NCBI RefSeq assembly: GCF_003170075.1
Contig: NZ_PMZU01000067.1
Coordinates: 1-49,547 of the forward strand
Reading direction: 5' to 3'
DNA: 49,547 nt
DNA from: Methanoregula sp.
Lineage (GTDB): Archaea > Halobacteriota > Methanomicrobia > Methanomicrobiales > Methanospirillaceae
In this document: positions 7,060-14,975 of the stretch, piece after piece
Numbering within the stretch: position 1 is the first letter of the stretch
Layout of the letters: each line of letters begins with the position of its first letter
Translations under genes and position numbers: made by a program
Notes under the pieces: model-generated
Told to the model about the DNA's origin: nothing
The model's input: only the letters and a program-made list of their open reading frames with translations
Databases searched by the model: none

Positions 7060-7418
7060 AATGACACCGCCGGAACGAGGCACCAAAGCCCGGCGCGAAG
7101 CGTCATACGAGCATTGCTGGGATACAGTCGCGCAACCTGCCGCAACGCCTTCACTGGATTGGCTCGATATCTTCGATTGCCCAAAAGATCTCTGACGTCG
7201 AGTTCTGATATCACAGTTCTGTCCTCATCTGCTGCGAGTTTGAGAACGACATCAATCGCAACCCCAATGTCGGTGAATCGCAGAGATCGAAGATTCCGGC
7301 CGGGCATCGGAAATTTTAAAACTGGATAGCCAGAAATGCTTTTGCCAACTTCGTGCGGCAATGCGTTTTGGCAGTTCGCTTCCCGGCTGGCAACCGGGGG
7401 CAATTTTTTCTCAAGCAT
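7056..7418 (-). CDS. Unknown element protein, 120 aa
   Basis: I chose the start at 7418 (MLEKKLPPVASREANC) because it overlaps the end of the previous gene by 8 nt, as at other junctions here. The more upstream ATG at 7433 is also possible. The C-terminal half (FTDIGVAIDVVLKL, then ELDVRDLLGNRRYRANPVKA) looks helical and basic and might be a helix-turn-helix. No named family is recognised. Confidence 0.5.
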   Translation of the reverse strand: MLEKKLPPVASREANCQNALPHEVGKSISGYPVLKFPMPGRNLRSLRFTDIGVAIDVVLKLAADEDRTVISELDVRDLLGNRRYRANPVKALRQVARLYPSNARMTLRAGLWCLVPAVSL

Positions 7419-7695
7419 TGACGATACCCCCACTCCCGAACCTTGTGCTCACCGTCGTAATCTTAGCCGATCCAGTCCACCCGGCTGATGGGATCCGATC
7501 CATTCGGACAAACTCCGTCGGTTCTTCGTCGCCGTCGTCACCGAATAAAATCCTCAATAAACAATCGACCGCGACAATGATCCCGATTGCACCCTGCATA
7601 GCGGAGTCGTCCGTCTCGGCAATCTTTTTGAATTTGCGGAACCCATCTGGGAAAACGGACAATCTACAGTTTCGATCCCGGAAGCCCCCATTCAT
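7411..7695 (-). CDS. Unknown element protein, 94 aa
   Basis: The 94-residue product begins MNGGFRDRNCRLSVFPDGFR. It has a hydrophobic segment (AMQGAIGIIVAVDCLLRILF) followed by an acidic stretch (GDDGDEEPTEF). A GAGGTG Shine-Dalgarno sits 6 nt before an ATG that overlaps the stop of the zinc-ribbon gene. No family is recognised. Confidence 0.55.
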   Translation of the reverse strand: MNGGFRDRNCRLSVFPDGFRKFKKIAETDDSAMQGAIGIIVAVDCLLRILFGDDGDEEPTEFVRMDRIPSAGWTGSAKITTVSTRFGSGGIVNA

Positions 7696-7859
7696 GATGG
7701 CACCTCATCGGCTTTTCGTTCAACAACTTCACTCAGTTTGTAGTTGTGCCATTTCCGGCACTTGCAGGAAGGACACAATTTTGGCATCCCCTCTATTCGA
7801 GGTATCCACTCAAATCCACATTTTTTACAGCGATATTTTTGAATCATGATCTGTTTCAT
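7692..7859 (-). CDS. Small zinc-ribbon protein, 55 aa
   Basis: The 55-residue product has two Cys pairs, C11-x2-C14 (CKKC) and C29-x2-C32 (CPSC), plus C34. This is the knuckle pattern of a small zinc ribbon and is usually found in nucleic-acid-binding or transcription-related element proteins. A strong Shine-Dalgarno (AGAGGTGA) precedes the ATG. It is the first gene of the long coupled operon 7859-3925, so the operon promoter should lie in the 160 bp above it, where an AT-rich GCATATTTGCATTG (minus strand) is the best candidate. Confidence 0.7.
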   Translation of the reverse strand: MKQIMIQKYRCKKCGFEWIPRIEGMPKLCPSCKCRKWHNYKLSEVVERKADEVPS

Positions 7860-8017
7860 ATATTCACCTCTGTGAAAGTTTCATATTGCAATGCAAATAT
7901 GCCAAAAGAACGATCAAACGGTCTTTCAAAGGCTTGTAGAAAAAAAGATATGAGAAATTCGGGCCGGCTCTTCAGGAACCGTAAAAGGCGATATTTAAAT
8001 GTCCTCTGGCGAAGGAT

Positions 8018-8095
8018 TTAGTTGCCAGAATCATCATGCTCGTGCCCAGTCATCTCCACTATTTCTAACTGTGGTTTATCATAAGATATAAGCAT
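8018..8095 (-). CDS. Candidate 25-aa peptide with Y-x-x-P-x-L motif
   Basis: A 25-codon frame (ATG to TAA) starts MLISYDKPQLEIVEM and ends in an acidic/His tail (TGHEHDDSGN). A strong TATA box (8120-8131) lies 25 nt upstream of the ATG, as expected for a leaderless archaeal message. YDKPQL fits the Tyr-x-x-Pro-x-Leu leader motif known from lasso-peptide and some other ribosomal peptide precursors. No maturation enzyme is visible nearby, so the match may be chance. It lies between the integrase and the helicase operon. A modified peptide, a signal or a toxin are all only possibilities. The frame continues upstream to 8209 without a good start. Confidence 0.4.
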   Translation of the reverse strand: MLISYDKPQLEIVEMTGHEHDDSGN

Positions 8096-8119
8096 TTCTG
8101 TTCCTAAAACCTCAAATAT

Positions 8120-8131
8120 AGTTATATAACT
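8120..8131 (-). promoter_or_regulatory. TATA box / palindrome AGTTATATAACT
   Basis: A perfect 12-bp palindrome whose centre matches the archaeal TATA box, 25 nt before the ATG of the 25-aa peptide frame. Confidence 0.5.
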
Positions 8132-8170
8132 CAATCGGGACTTGATTCTTGCCCCGTTCCAAAAAAAGTT

Positions 8171-8182
8171 AGTTATATAAGT
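8171..8182. promoter_or_regulatory. Second TATA-like near-palindrome AGTTATATAAGT
   Basis: It differs by one base from the 8120-8131 palindrome and is centred 51 bp away. It lies in the gap between the integrase stop and the peptide frame. It could be a second promoter or the second half of a paired operator. Confidence 0.35.
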
Positions 8183-8217
8183 GGTATTAAAGGATATCTC
8201 GCGCACCAAAAAGAGAA

Positions 8218-9444
8218 CTATTTTTGACCCCCCGCATTTTCAAGGATCACATCGGCGACGAGGGATTTGAGCGCCTCCCTAGTAAGACCCGCCCGGATAA
8301 TACCCATCGCACCGTCGCTGCCCTCAGATGAATCCAAGAGGTTCCGCCCCTGTTCGACCGCTGCCAATCTCTCCTGAAGTTCCTGGATGGTCTGTTCCTG
8401 TTTGGAGATTAGATCGGCCTGTACTCGGATATCGTGCTTAACCCTACCAGAGTCCTTGATCGTCAAAGCCTGCTGGCATAGTTGGTACTTTTCGGCGAGT
8501 GCTCTTTCTGTTGTATTCTTATACGTATTGCCATATTGATCGACGTGGCCTAGGAATAGTTCTGCATAGTCTGGCCCGATAACCGATGCCACACGATCAC
8601 GGTTCCAAGCCCGGAGCCGATGTACTGTCAATTCATTGCGTCCCGTGCTACTATCCCTCCCGAACAACCCGGCCTTTTTCAATCCCCGATGCCACGCCCG
8701 ATAAATTACCGTCAGCGCAAACGGAAAGATCCTGTCGTCTTTTCCCTCCTTTCTTTTTATCTTCATTGAGTTACCGCGTTCCCCGGCCTGCCGTATGTAT
8801 TCCTCCCGGACTTTGAACCAAGCCCGAAGGCTCTCATACGCTTCGTCTGTGATAAAAACGGTTCTGGGTTCTGCCGTCTTTGTTTTCCTGATAAAAATGC
8901 TGACTGGTCGCGTATCATCATGGATATCTGATATATTGGTGGTAAGTATTTCCCCGACCCGCGCACCGGATGACGCCAAGACTAATGTCAATGCCTGCAA
9001 CCTGATATCAAGAAACGGCAATAGAGCCTGTAGTTTCTCATAATCGAAAAACTCGAACCTCGTTTGTGGCCGTACCTTCCGGGGCATTACGCGGCGGATA
9101 TTCCCCTTTTCCTTTTCCGATAGGGACACGTCGTTTTGTTTGAGCCATTCCCGAGCGCCGGCCACACGAAGCGAGATACTTTTTGGGGGCATCTCCGCAT
9201 CTTGCATCGCCTTGATATAAACGATAATATCCTTTGATGGGTTCCGCTTCTCGGATAAGTACCGCCGGGATAATTCGTCATATTCCTCAAATTCCTGTTC
9301 TGTGCATTTCCTCCCGGCCCGGTGTTTCCCATAGACCGCCGAGAGTAACCCGATAATCCCAACCCGGTACGCGTTGCCGGTCCCTCTGGTTCTACAGCCG
9401 GCCACGAACTCTTTAAGAGAAACAACGTCCTGATCTTCTACCAT
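8218..9444 (-). CDS. Tyrosine recombinase / integrase
   Basis: The 408-residue protein has the catalytic set of tyrosine recombinases: R162 in SSGARVGE, K189 in RKTKT, H275-x-x-R278 (HRLR), H300 in LGH and a Tyr at 308 (or 304) in QYGNTYKN. The N-terminal 120 residues form a SAM-like core-binding domain. A C-terminal coiled coil (about 335-370, KQEQTIQELQERLAAVEQ) could mediate multimer contacts. It would integrate and excise the element. Its N-terminal 75 residues are clearly related to the stub at 38024-38269. It lies at the right edge of the element, next to the host gene at 9507. Confidence 0.92.
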   Translation of the reverse strand: MVEDQDVVSLKEFVAGCRTRGTGNAYRVGIIGLLSAVYGKHRAGRKCTEQEFEEYDELSRRYLSEKRNPSKDIIVYIKAMQDAEMPPKSISLRVAGAREWLKQNDVSLSEKEKGNIRRVMPRKVRPQTRFEFFDYEKLQALLPFLDIRLQALTLVLASSGARVGEILTTNISDIHDDTRPVSIFIRKTKTAEPRTVFITDEAYESLRAWFKVREEYIRQAGERGNSMKIKRKEGKDDRIFPFALTVIYRAWHRGLKKAGLFGRDSSTGRNELTVHRLRAWNRDRVASVIGPDYAELFLGHVDQYGNTYKNTTERALAEKYQLCQQALTIKDSGRVKHDIRVQADLISKQEQTIQELQERLAAVEQGRNLLDSSEGSDGAMGIIRAGLTREALKSLVADVILENAGGQK

Positions 9445-9506
9445 GATTTCACCCGTGATTGATGATAGTTATAGAGGGGGTGCTATTTATTCTTAACCCT
9501 GATAAT

Positions 9507-11030
9507 GTGCCAATTCAGATTAAGAAATTTGGTTTTATCGCACATATGCCGGACGAACCCGGTTCCCTCGAACGAGCTGCCGGTATCATCAAAAAATATG
9601 AGGGCAATATCAACCGTATCCAGTACGATCGCAGGATCGATCCCTGCACGGTCTTTTATGAAGTGACGGCATCAGAAGACGCCTATTTGAGAATCACGGG
9701 CGATCTCGCGGCAATCGGATACCTCCAGACTTCACTAAAGCCACTGAGTTTCCTTAAGTTCTCCGTGCACCTCCCCCATACAGCCGGTTCCCTCTCCCAG
9801 TTCCTGAAATATACGACAGATTCCGGTGCAAATATAGGGTTTGTTGATTTCGACGATGCCGGAAGGCACCTGGATCGAGTGACGATCAGCCTGAACCTTG
9901 AAAACCCGGCTGCCGTCGACAGGCTGCTCGACCAGCTGAAATCACGTTACCAGCTTGAGATCCTCGAATACGACACCACAGGAAAACATCTTGACGATAC
10001 GATCTTCTATGTACGGTTTGCCCAGGAGATCCGGGAACTGATCGGCGAATCCGAGAATTCATTTTTGCTCTCGTTTTTGGCCGATACCAACCACATTGCA
10101 CAGGAACTGATGAACCGGGGGAACAATCCCCGCCAGGTCTTTGACAGCGTGCTTTTGACCGGCCGAACCCTGCGTGCCACAACAGGCAGAAATTTCTACG
10201 CCGACGTCCAGAAGATCCACGTAACCCCCCGGGTCGATCTTTTCTGTTTCCAGATGCCCTGCGGCGGCAGCATCTATATCCTCGCCACCCCGGATGAGGC
10301 CCTGATGATCGATACCGGCTATGGCATCTATCACAACGATGTGATGGCGATGTTTTCGCACTACGGGCTTGGCGACGAGCGCCGGTTCAGTCAGCTGATC
10401 ATCTCCCATGCGGATGCGGATCACTGCGGCGCCGGGGGATTTTTCCCGGCGGGAGCGCTCATGCATGCGGGAACCCGGGATATCATTAAAACGAACAACC
10501 GGGCATACGGTTCGCGAAGCGAGCATTCCGTCCTTGAAGCGTTCTACACGAAGATGATCAACCTCTTTTCGCAGTTCAATCCTTCAAAGGAGATTACCTG
10601 TCTTCCGCGGGCCGGTGCGGCAACCCGCAGTATATTTCCGGTTCTTGGGAACGTCAAAATTGGCGATCTTGAACTCGAAGTGCTTGAAGGACTGGGCGGC
10701 CATACCTATGGGCAGATCTACCTGTATTCAGCGTCGGAAGGGCTGCTTTTTACTGCAGATGCAGTCATTAATTTTTCCAGCCTCACACCGGAACGAGCCA
10801 CCTATAACTCGCTTGCTGATTTTCTTGTTACTTCAGTAAACGTCGACAGCGAACTCGCACGCAAAGAGCGCAAGGCACTTCTCGGACTTGCGGCAGAAAC
10901 AGATCAAAACCTTGCCCCGCAGCAGAAACGCTGCCGTTGCTGCGGCGGACATGGTGCAGTCTCTGTGCTGGAGAACAGAAAACTGGTGCCATATGGCGAG
11001 ATCATGCGGTACAGCATGTCAGACGCTTAA
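9507..11030 (+). CDS. Metallo-beta-lactamase-fold protein with two ACT-like domains
   Basis: The product has three parts. Two ACT-like ligand-binding domains span about residues 5-80 and 82-155 (FGFIAHMPDEPGSLERAAGI; KFSVHLPHTAGSLSQFLKY). An MBL hydrolase domain follows, with the metal motif SHADADHCG and later GGHTYGQIYLY and FTADAVI. A cysteine cluster (CRCCGG) lies near the C-terminus. I use the GTG at 9507, since the conserved ACT fold begins right after it; an ATG at 9459 is also in frame. The 5' end lies very close to the inserted element, so the original promoter or start may have been changed. An amino-acid-responsive hydrolase is inferred and the substrate is unknown. Confidence 0.75.
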   Translation: MPIQIKKFGFIAHMPDEPGSLERAAGIIKKYEGNINRIQYDRRIDPCTVFYEVTASEDAYLRITGDLAAIGYLQTSLKPLSFLKFSVHLPHTAGSLSQFLKYTTDSGANIGFVDFDDAGRHLDRVTISLNLENPAAVDRLLDQLKSRYQLEILEYDTTGKHLDDTIFYVRFAQEIRELIGESENSFLLSFLADTNHIAQELMNRGNNPRQVFDSVLLTGRTLRATTGRNFYADVQKIHVTPRVDLFCFQMPCGGSIYILATPDEALMIDTGYGIYHNDVMAMFSHYGLGDERRFSQLIISHADADHCGAGGFFPAGALMHAGTRDIIKTNNRAYGSRSEHSVLEAFYTKMINLFSQFNPSKEITCLPRAGAATRSIFPVLGNVKIGDLELEVLEGLGGHTYGQIYLYSASEGLLFTADAVINFSSLTPERATYNSLADFLVTSVNVDSELARKERKALLGLAAETDQNLAPQQKRCRCCGGHGAVSVLENRKLVPYGEIMRYSMSDA

Positions 11031-11159
11031 AAACAAAAATACTCCTTTTGAAGGTATTATTCACTGGTATCATTACCCATTTTTACCCATCCGCTCATGG
11101 CAACCTGACAGGTACGAAATTCTCATCTACTATGGGATAACATCATTCTTACGAGTAGG

Positions 11160-11759
11160 ATGGAAAATCACAGGGTTCAGGAAATGATGCAGTTGATGGC
11201 ATCAAAGATCCGGGCGATCGCGACTTCAATCTCGGACAAGGATGTCGATGCATTCATTGACGAGATCCTGCATGCCCGGCGCATTTATGTGATGGGTGCA
11301 GGACGATCAGGGCTTGTCGCAAAAGGGTTTGCCATGCGTCTGATGCATCTCGGCCTCCAGTCGTACGTTGTTGGCGAGACGATCACGCCGGCGCTCCAGA
11401 AAGGTGATCTTATTGTGATCTTTTCGGGATCCGGCAGGACCAAGACCGTTGCCGATATTGCCGAGACCGGTAAGGATATCGGGGCGCATATCGGTCTGAT
11501 CACCGCCAACGCGGACTCGCGGATTGGGAAAATCGCCGATTGCAAAGTGATTATAGAGCACCAGCGCGACAATGTCGATGACGATGCGGCAGAGTTCGAG
11601 ATCCGGCAGGTCCTTGGCGATCATAAGTCGTTTGCTCCACTCGGAACGCTCTTTGAAACGACCTCGATGATCTTCGCCGATGCCGTGATTTCACGGCTTA
11701 TGGAGATCACCAAGACCGATGAGTCCGCGCTCAAGAACCGGCATGCAAATATTGAGTGA
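11160..11759 (+). CDS. hxlB: 6-phospho-3-hexuloisomerase (SIS domain)
   Basis: The 199-residue protein is a single SIS domain with the sugar-phosphate binding segment YVMGAGRSGLVAKGFAMRLM and the later FSGSGRTKTVADIAE. Length and motifs match 6-phospho-3-hexuloisomerase, which interconverts D-arabino-hex-3-ulose 6-phosphate and fructose 6-phosphate. In archaea this enzyme of the reverse ribulose-monophosphate route supplies ribulose 5-phosphate. The partner hexulose-phosphate synthase is not in the window. The next gene follows after 22 nt and may be cotranscribed. Confidence 0.88.
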   Translation: MENHRVQEMMQLMASKIRAIATSISDKDVDAFIDEILHARRIYVMGAGRSGLVAKGFAMRLMHLGLQSYVVGETITPALQKGDLIVIFSGSGRTKTVADIAETGKDIGAHIGLITANADSRIGKIADCKVIIEHQRDNVDDDAAEFEIRQVLGDHKSFAPLGTLFETTSMIFADAVISRLMEITKTDESALKNRHANIE

Positions 11760-11781
11760 AATCTGAAGAGGTGGGACACAA

Positions 11782-12888
11782 TTGACAGAACGGTTCTCGC
11801 CCCGGGTCAGGGAAATCGAGATCTCGGGGATACGAAAGATTTTTGAAGCTGCAGGTCCGGATTCGATAAACCTGGGCCTTGGCCAGCCGGATTTTGACAC
11901 GCCGCAGCACATCAAGGACGCGGCCATAGCGGCCATCCGTGCGGGAAAGACGGGGTATACTGCAAACACGGGGATTCCCGAACTCCGGAATGCAATCAGT
12001 GTCAAATTCAAAAAAGAGAACGAGGTGACGTATACTCCCGACCAGATAGTCGTCACTGCCGGTGCGAGCGAGGCGCTCCATATTGTGATGCAGGCGCTCG
12101 TGAGTGAAGGCGATCGCGTTCTCTGTGCTGACCCGGGTTTTGTCTCCTATGCAGCACTTGCAACGCTTGCCGGGGGCCGGCCGGTCGGTGTCCCGCTGGA
12201 TGAGACCCTTCATATCAATCTTGATAAGGCACAGGAACTCATGAAGGGAGCCCGTCTCTTTGTCCTCAACTCCCCGGCAAATCCGACCGGTGCTGTGGAG
12301 AGCAGGGAATCTATCAGGGCGCTGGTCGAATATGCCAATGACGCAGGTGTCACCATTGTCAGCGATGAAGTGTACGAGCATTTCATCTACGGCAAGAAGC
12401 ATTGGAGTGCTGCCCGGTTTGGCGATAACGTGATCACGGTGAACGCGGCAAGCAAGACCTATGCAATGACCGGCTGGAGACTCGGGTACCTTGCGACATC
12501 TCCTGAGATTGTGGGCCAGTGCCTCAAGGTGCACCAGTACTGTCAGGCCTGCGCGACATCGATATCGCAGTATGCGGCTCTTGCCGCATACACCGGTGAC
12601 CAGTCGCCGGTTGCGCAGATGCGTACCGAATACCAGGCACGGCGGGACCTGCTGGTTAAGGGACTTTCCGATCTGGGGTTTTCGCTTCCGGTTCCCGAGG
12701 GTGCATTTTACGCATTTGTCCCGATGAAGCCGGCGCTTGTCCAGAAGATCATCGATAGGGGAGTAATTCTCACGCCGGGTTCGGCGTTCGGGGCAAACGC
12801 GCCGGACTACGCCCGTCTGAGTTATGCATCGTCCCGGGATAATCTCAAGCGAGCTCTTGATAGGATCAAAAAAGCAAAATGTGAATAA
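11782..12888 (+). CDS. PLP-dependent aminotransferase, class I/II (AspAT-like)
   Basis: This 368-residue fold-type I aminotransferase has the PLP lysine K225 in ASKTYAMTGWRLGY, N167 in NPTG and D195 in SDEVY. It resembles archaeal aspartate/aromatic aminotransferases; the amino-acid substrate cannot be read from the sequence. It starts at a TTG with an AGAGGTGG Shine-Dalgarno about 10 nt upstream, and no ATG fits the conserved N-terminus. It ends one base before the ATG of the M42 peptidase gene, so the two are very likely cotranscribed. Confidence 0.9.
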   Translation: MTERFSPRVREIEISGIRKIFEAAGPDSINLGLGQPDFDTPQHIKDAAIAAIRAGKTGYTANTGIPELRNAISVKFKKENEVTYTPDQIVVTAGASEALHIVMQALVSEGDRVLCADPGFVSYAALATLAGGRPVGVPLDETLHINLDKAQELMKGARLFVLNSPANPTGAVESRESIRALVEYANDAGVTIVSDEVYEHFIYGKKHWSAARFGDNVITVNAASKTYAMTGWRLGYLATSPEIVGQCLKVHQYCQACATSISQYAALAAYTGDQSPVAQMRTEYQARRDLLVKGLSDLGFSLPVPEGAFYAFVPMKPALVQKIIDRGVILTPGSAFGANAPDYARLSYASSRDNLKRALDRIKKAKCE

Positions 12889-12889
12889 T

Positions 12890-13927
12890 ATGGTCAAGGA
12901 ACTTTTACGGAAATTGTCCAATGCTCATGGGGTATCGGGCAGCGAAGGCAGCGTATTTGCGGTAATAAAAAAGGAACTCAAAGGATATGTCGATGAGATC
13001 ACCGAGGATTCCATGGGAAACCTCATTGCTGTCAAGCACGGGAACAAGTTAAAAGTGATGCTTGCGGCCCACATGGACGAGATTGGGCTCATGGTAAAGT
13101 ACATCGATGACAAGGGTTTTCTCCGGTTTATCACGCTTGGCGGCTGGTATGCGCCGACCCTCTATAACCAGCGCGTCATCGTCCACGGGACAAAAGGCGA
13201 CCGGATCGGTGTTATCGGCGGCAAACCCCCGCACATGATGGACGACGAGGAGCGCAAAAAAGGCGTTAAGGTCGATGAGATGTTCATCGATGTCGGGGCA
13301 CAAAACCGGGATGAGGTAGCGGAACTCGGTATCGAGATCGGAACGCCCATCACGATCGACCGGGAGTTCGCCGAGCTTTCCAACAACCGGGTAACCGGCA
13401 AGGCCTTCGATAACCGCGCCGGTGTTGCAATGCTGATAAAGACCATGCAGAAGATGAAGTCCCCCTTCACGGTCTACGCGGTCTTTACGGTACAGGAAGA
13501 AGTCGGCCTCAAGGGGGCAAAGACCAGCGCATTTACCATCAATCCTGACTGGGCTGTCGCTACCGATGTCACGATCCCCGGTGATCACCCGGGCATTGAG
13601 ATGCGCGATGCGGCAATCGAGATGGGAAAAGGACCGGTCATTACGATTGTCGACAGCAGCGGGAGAGGCCTGATTGCAAACCGCAAGGTTGTCCAGTGGC
13701 TGAAAAATGCTGCCGAGTCTCATGACATCCCTGTGCAGTTTGAGGTTGGTACCGGAGGAACGACCGATGCAACTTCCATTCACCTCACCCGGGGCGGTAT
13801 CCCGAGCACCACGATCAGCCCGCCAGCCCGGTATATCCATTCACCGGTCGAGGTGCTGGACATCCGGGATATTGAAGGCGGCGTGAACCTGCTGGTTGCT
13901 GCGCTTAAGGTAAAACCGGCAGTGTAA
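12890..13927 (+). CDS. M42-family metallo-aminopeptidase
   Basis: The 345-residue protein carries the metal and catalytic motifs of M42 aminopeptidases (TET-type, FrvX/YsdC): AAHMDEIGLM, GKAFDNRAG, VQEEVGLKGA, ATDVTIPGDHPG and a late His in ARYIHSPVEVLD. These enzymes form large tetrahedral particles and trim peptides released by the proteasome. I chose ATG 12890; a GTG at 12881 is also in frame and would overlap the previous gene. An IS element was inserted 15 bp after the stop and does not break the gene. Confidence 0.92.
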   Translation: MVKELLRKLSNAHGVSGSEGSVFAVIKKELKGYVDEITEDSMGNLIAVKHGNKLKVMLAAHMDEIGLMVKYIDDKGFLRFITLGGWYAPTLYNQRVIVHGTKGDRIGVIGGKPPHMMDDEERKKGVKVDEMFIDVGAQNRDEVAELGIEIGTPITIDREFAELSNNRVTGKAFDNRAGVAMLIKTMQKMKSPFTVYAVFTVQEEVGLKGAKTSAFTINPDWAVATDVTIPGDHPGIEMRDAAIEMGKGPVITIVDSSGRGLIANRKVVQWLKNAAESHDIPVQFEVGTGGTTDATSIHLTRGGIPSTTISPPARYIHSPVEVLDIRDIEGGVNLLVAALKVKPAV

Positions 13928-13941
13928 ATGTTTTGGATTTT

Positions 13942-13960
13942 TTGGCTCTGTTGAAACCCT
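13942..13960 (+). repeat. Left terminal inverted repeat of IS
   Basis: TTGGCTCTGTTGAAACCCT. It matches the reverse complement of 14920-14938 at 18 of 19 positions. Confidence 0.85.
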
Positions 13961-14004
13961 AAGCTACCGGTAGAGCTAAGAACAAGGAGCTCCCGGTAAA
14001 AGTT

Positions 14005-14920
14005 ATGGGAAACCCAAACAAGGAGCAGCACTTCTTCTCAGATCAGAAGTATATTTGTTTTCTGACCTCGTGCCAGAATGCGGTCAGGCTGACCGGAGTA
14101 CCGGAATATTCCTCACGCTATTCGAGAAGGGATTTCACTCAGCATCAATTACTCACGTTACTTTTATTCAAAGGATATCTCGGAGCCCGGTATTGGGATT
14201 TTGTGAACCTTCTTGAAGATAATGAACATTGTCCAGGAACAATTGCAACTCAAGGAGATCCTTCATTATTCTACTCTCTGTACATTTTCAAAACGAGTTC
14301 CTGCAAACGGTTTAAACCAGTTATTCCGACAAGCGTGTTCATTCATGACGGAATGGAAGAACGTTACGTCGGTTGTTGCAATTGATTCGTCAGGTTTCAC
14401 GCCAGATTCTGCCAGTACCTGGTACTCGTTCAGAACCGGGAAGACCCGTCACGATTATCTCAAAACAACAATCTCCGTCAATACAACCGATAAATCCCTG
14501 CTATCGTTTCATGTCACACATAGTCGATGCCACGATTCACAAATCGCTCACATCGTACTTCGTGCATCGTATCGGGTGAAAAAATCAACCTGCTACGTCA
14601 TGGATAAAGCATACGATTCTGACCGTACTCATCAGTTGATCCATGAGGATCTGGAATTTCAATCAATGACCCCTGTCCGTGACTGGCATGCCTCATGTGT
14701 TTCTGGCAAATACCGATAAATCATGGCCAGCTCATTCGATGTAAAAACCTGCAGCCATAGGACTATGGCCGAAACTGTTTTTTTGATCCTGACAAGGTTG
14801 TTTGGAGAGACCATCTGTTCTCGATCTTACCGACAGCAGGTTGAGAAAATCACATTGAAATGTATCATTTTTTTCATCGATCGTTTCCTCAAAAACCAAC
14901 GGGTGTTCAATGTTTTATGA
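14005..14920 (+). pseudogene. Broken DDE transposase (IS4/IS5 type)
   Basis: The reading frame starts with MGNPNKEQHFFSDQK. It shifts by one base near 14209-14214, continues in the next frame (VQEQLQLKEILHYSTLCTFS), and meets an in-frame TAA at 14717-14719 inside KYR-stop-IMASSFD. That stop is one C-to-T change from a Gln codon. Translation then continues to about 14920. Catalytic Asp residues appear in VVAIDSSGF and YVMDKAYDSD. Repairing both lesions gives a transposase of normal size, about 300 residues, so decay is recent. Confidence 0.85.
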
Positions 14921-14938
14921 GGATTTCAACAGAGCCAA
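14920..14938 (-). repeat. Right terminal inverted repeat of IS
   Basis: Reverse complement TTGGCTCTGTTGAAATCCT, one mismatch to the left end. Confidence 0.85.
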
Positions 14939-14975
14939 GAAAACTAAAATTTTCTATAACACTAAAAAGAAAAAT

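Larger units (their letters stand above)
1..9444. mobile_element. Integrated genetic element (plasmid/provirus type), left end outside window
   Basis: A tyrosine integrase, an SF3/P4-type replicative helicase, a P-loop ATPase, an origin-like repeat region and about a dozen short unknown genes are packed together, many with 1-8 nt overlaps. To the right of the integrase the gene content changes at once to ordinary host metabolism. No capsid, terminase, tail or conjugation gene is recognisable in this part, so plasmid and virus cannot be told apart. The right boundary is probably between the integrase start (9444) and the host gene at 9507. I could not identify an attachment repeat, and the left end is not in the window. 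Confidence 0.75.
13942..14938 (+). mobile_element. Decayed IS element (DDE transposase), 997 bp
   Basis: It is bounded by 19-bp inverted repeats TTGGCTCTGTTGAAAYCCT with one mismatch (13942-13960 and 14920-14938). A single transposase gene of the IS4/IS5 DDE type lies inside, broken by a frameshift and a stop. I see no clear target-site duplication. Probably immobile by itself. Confidence 0.85.

Noticed and set aside
8018-8209. 63-codon version of the peptide frame
   Set aside because: Only TTG/GTG starts with no ribosome-binding site, and it runs through two TATA-like palindromes. The 25-codon start fits the promoter spacing better.
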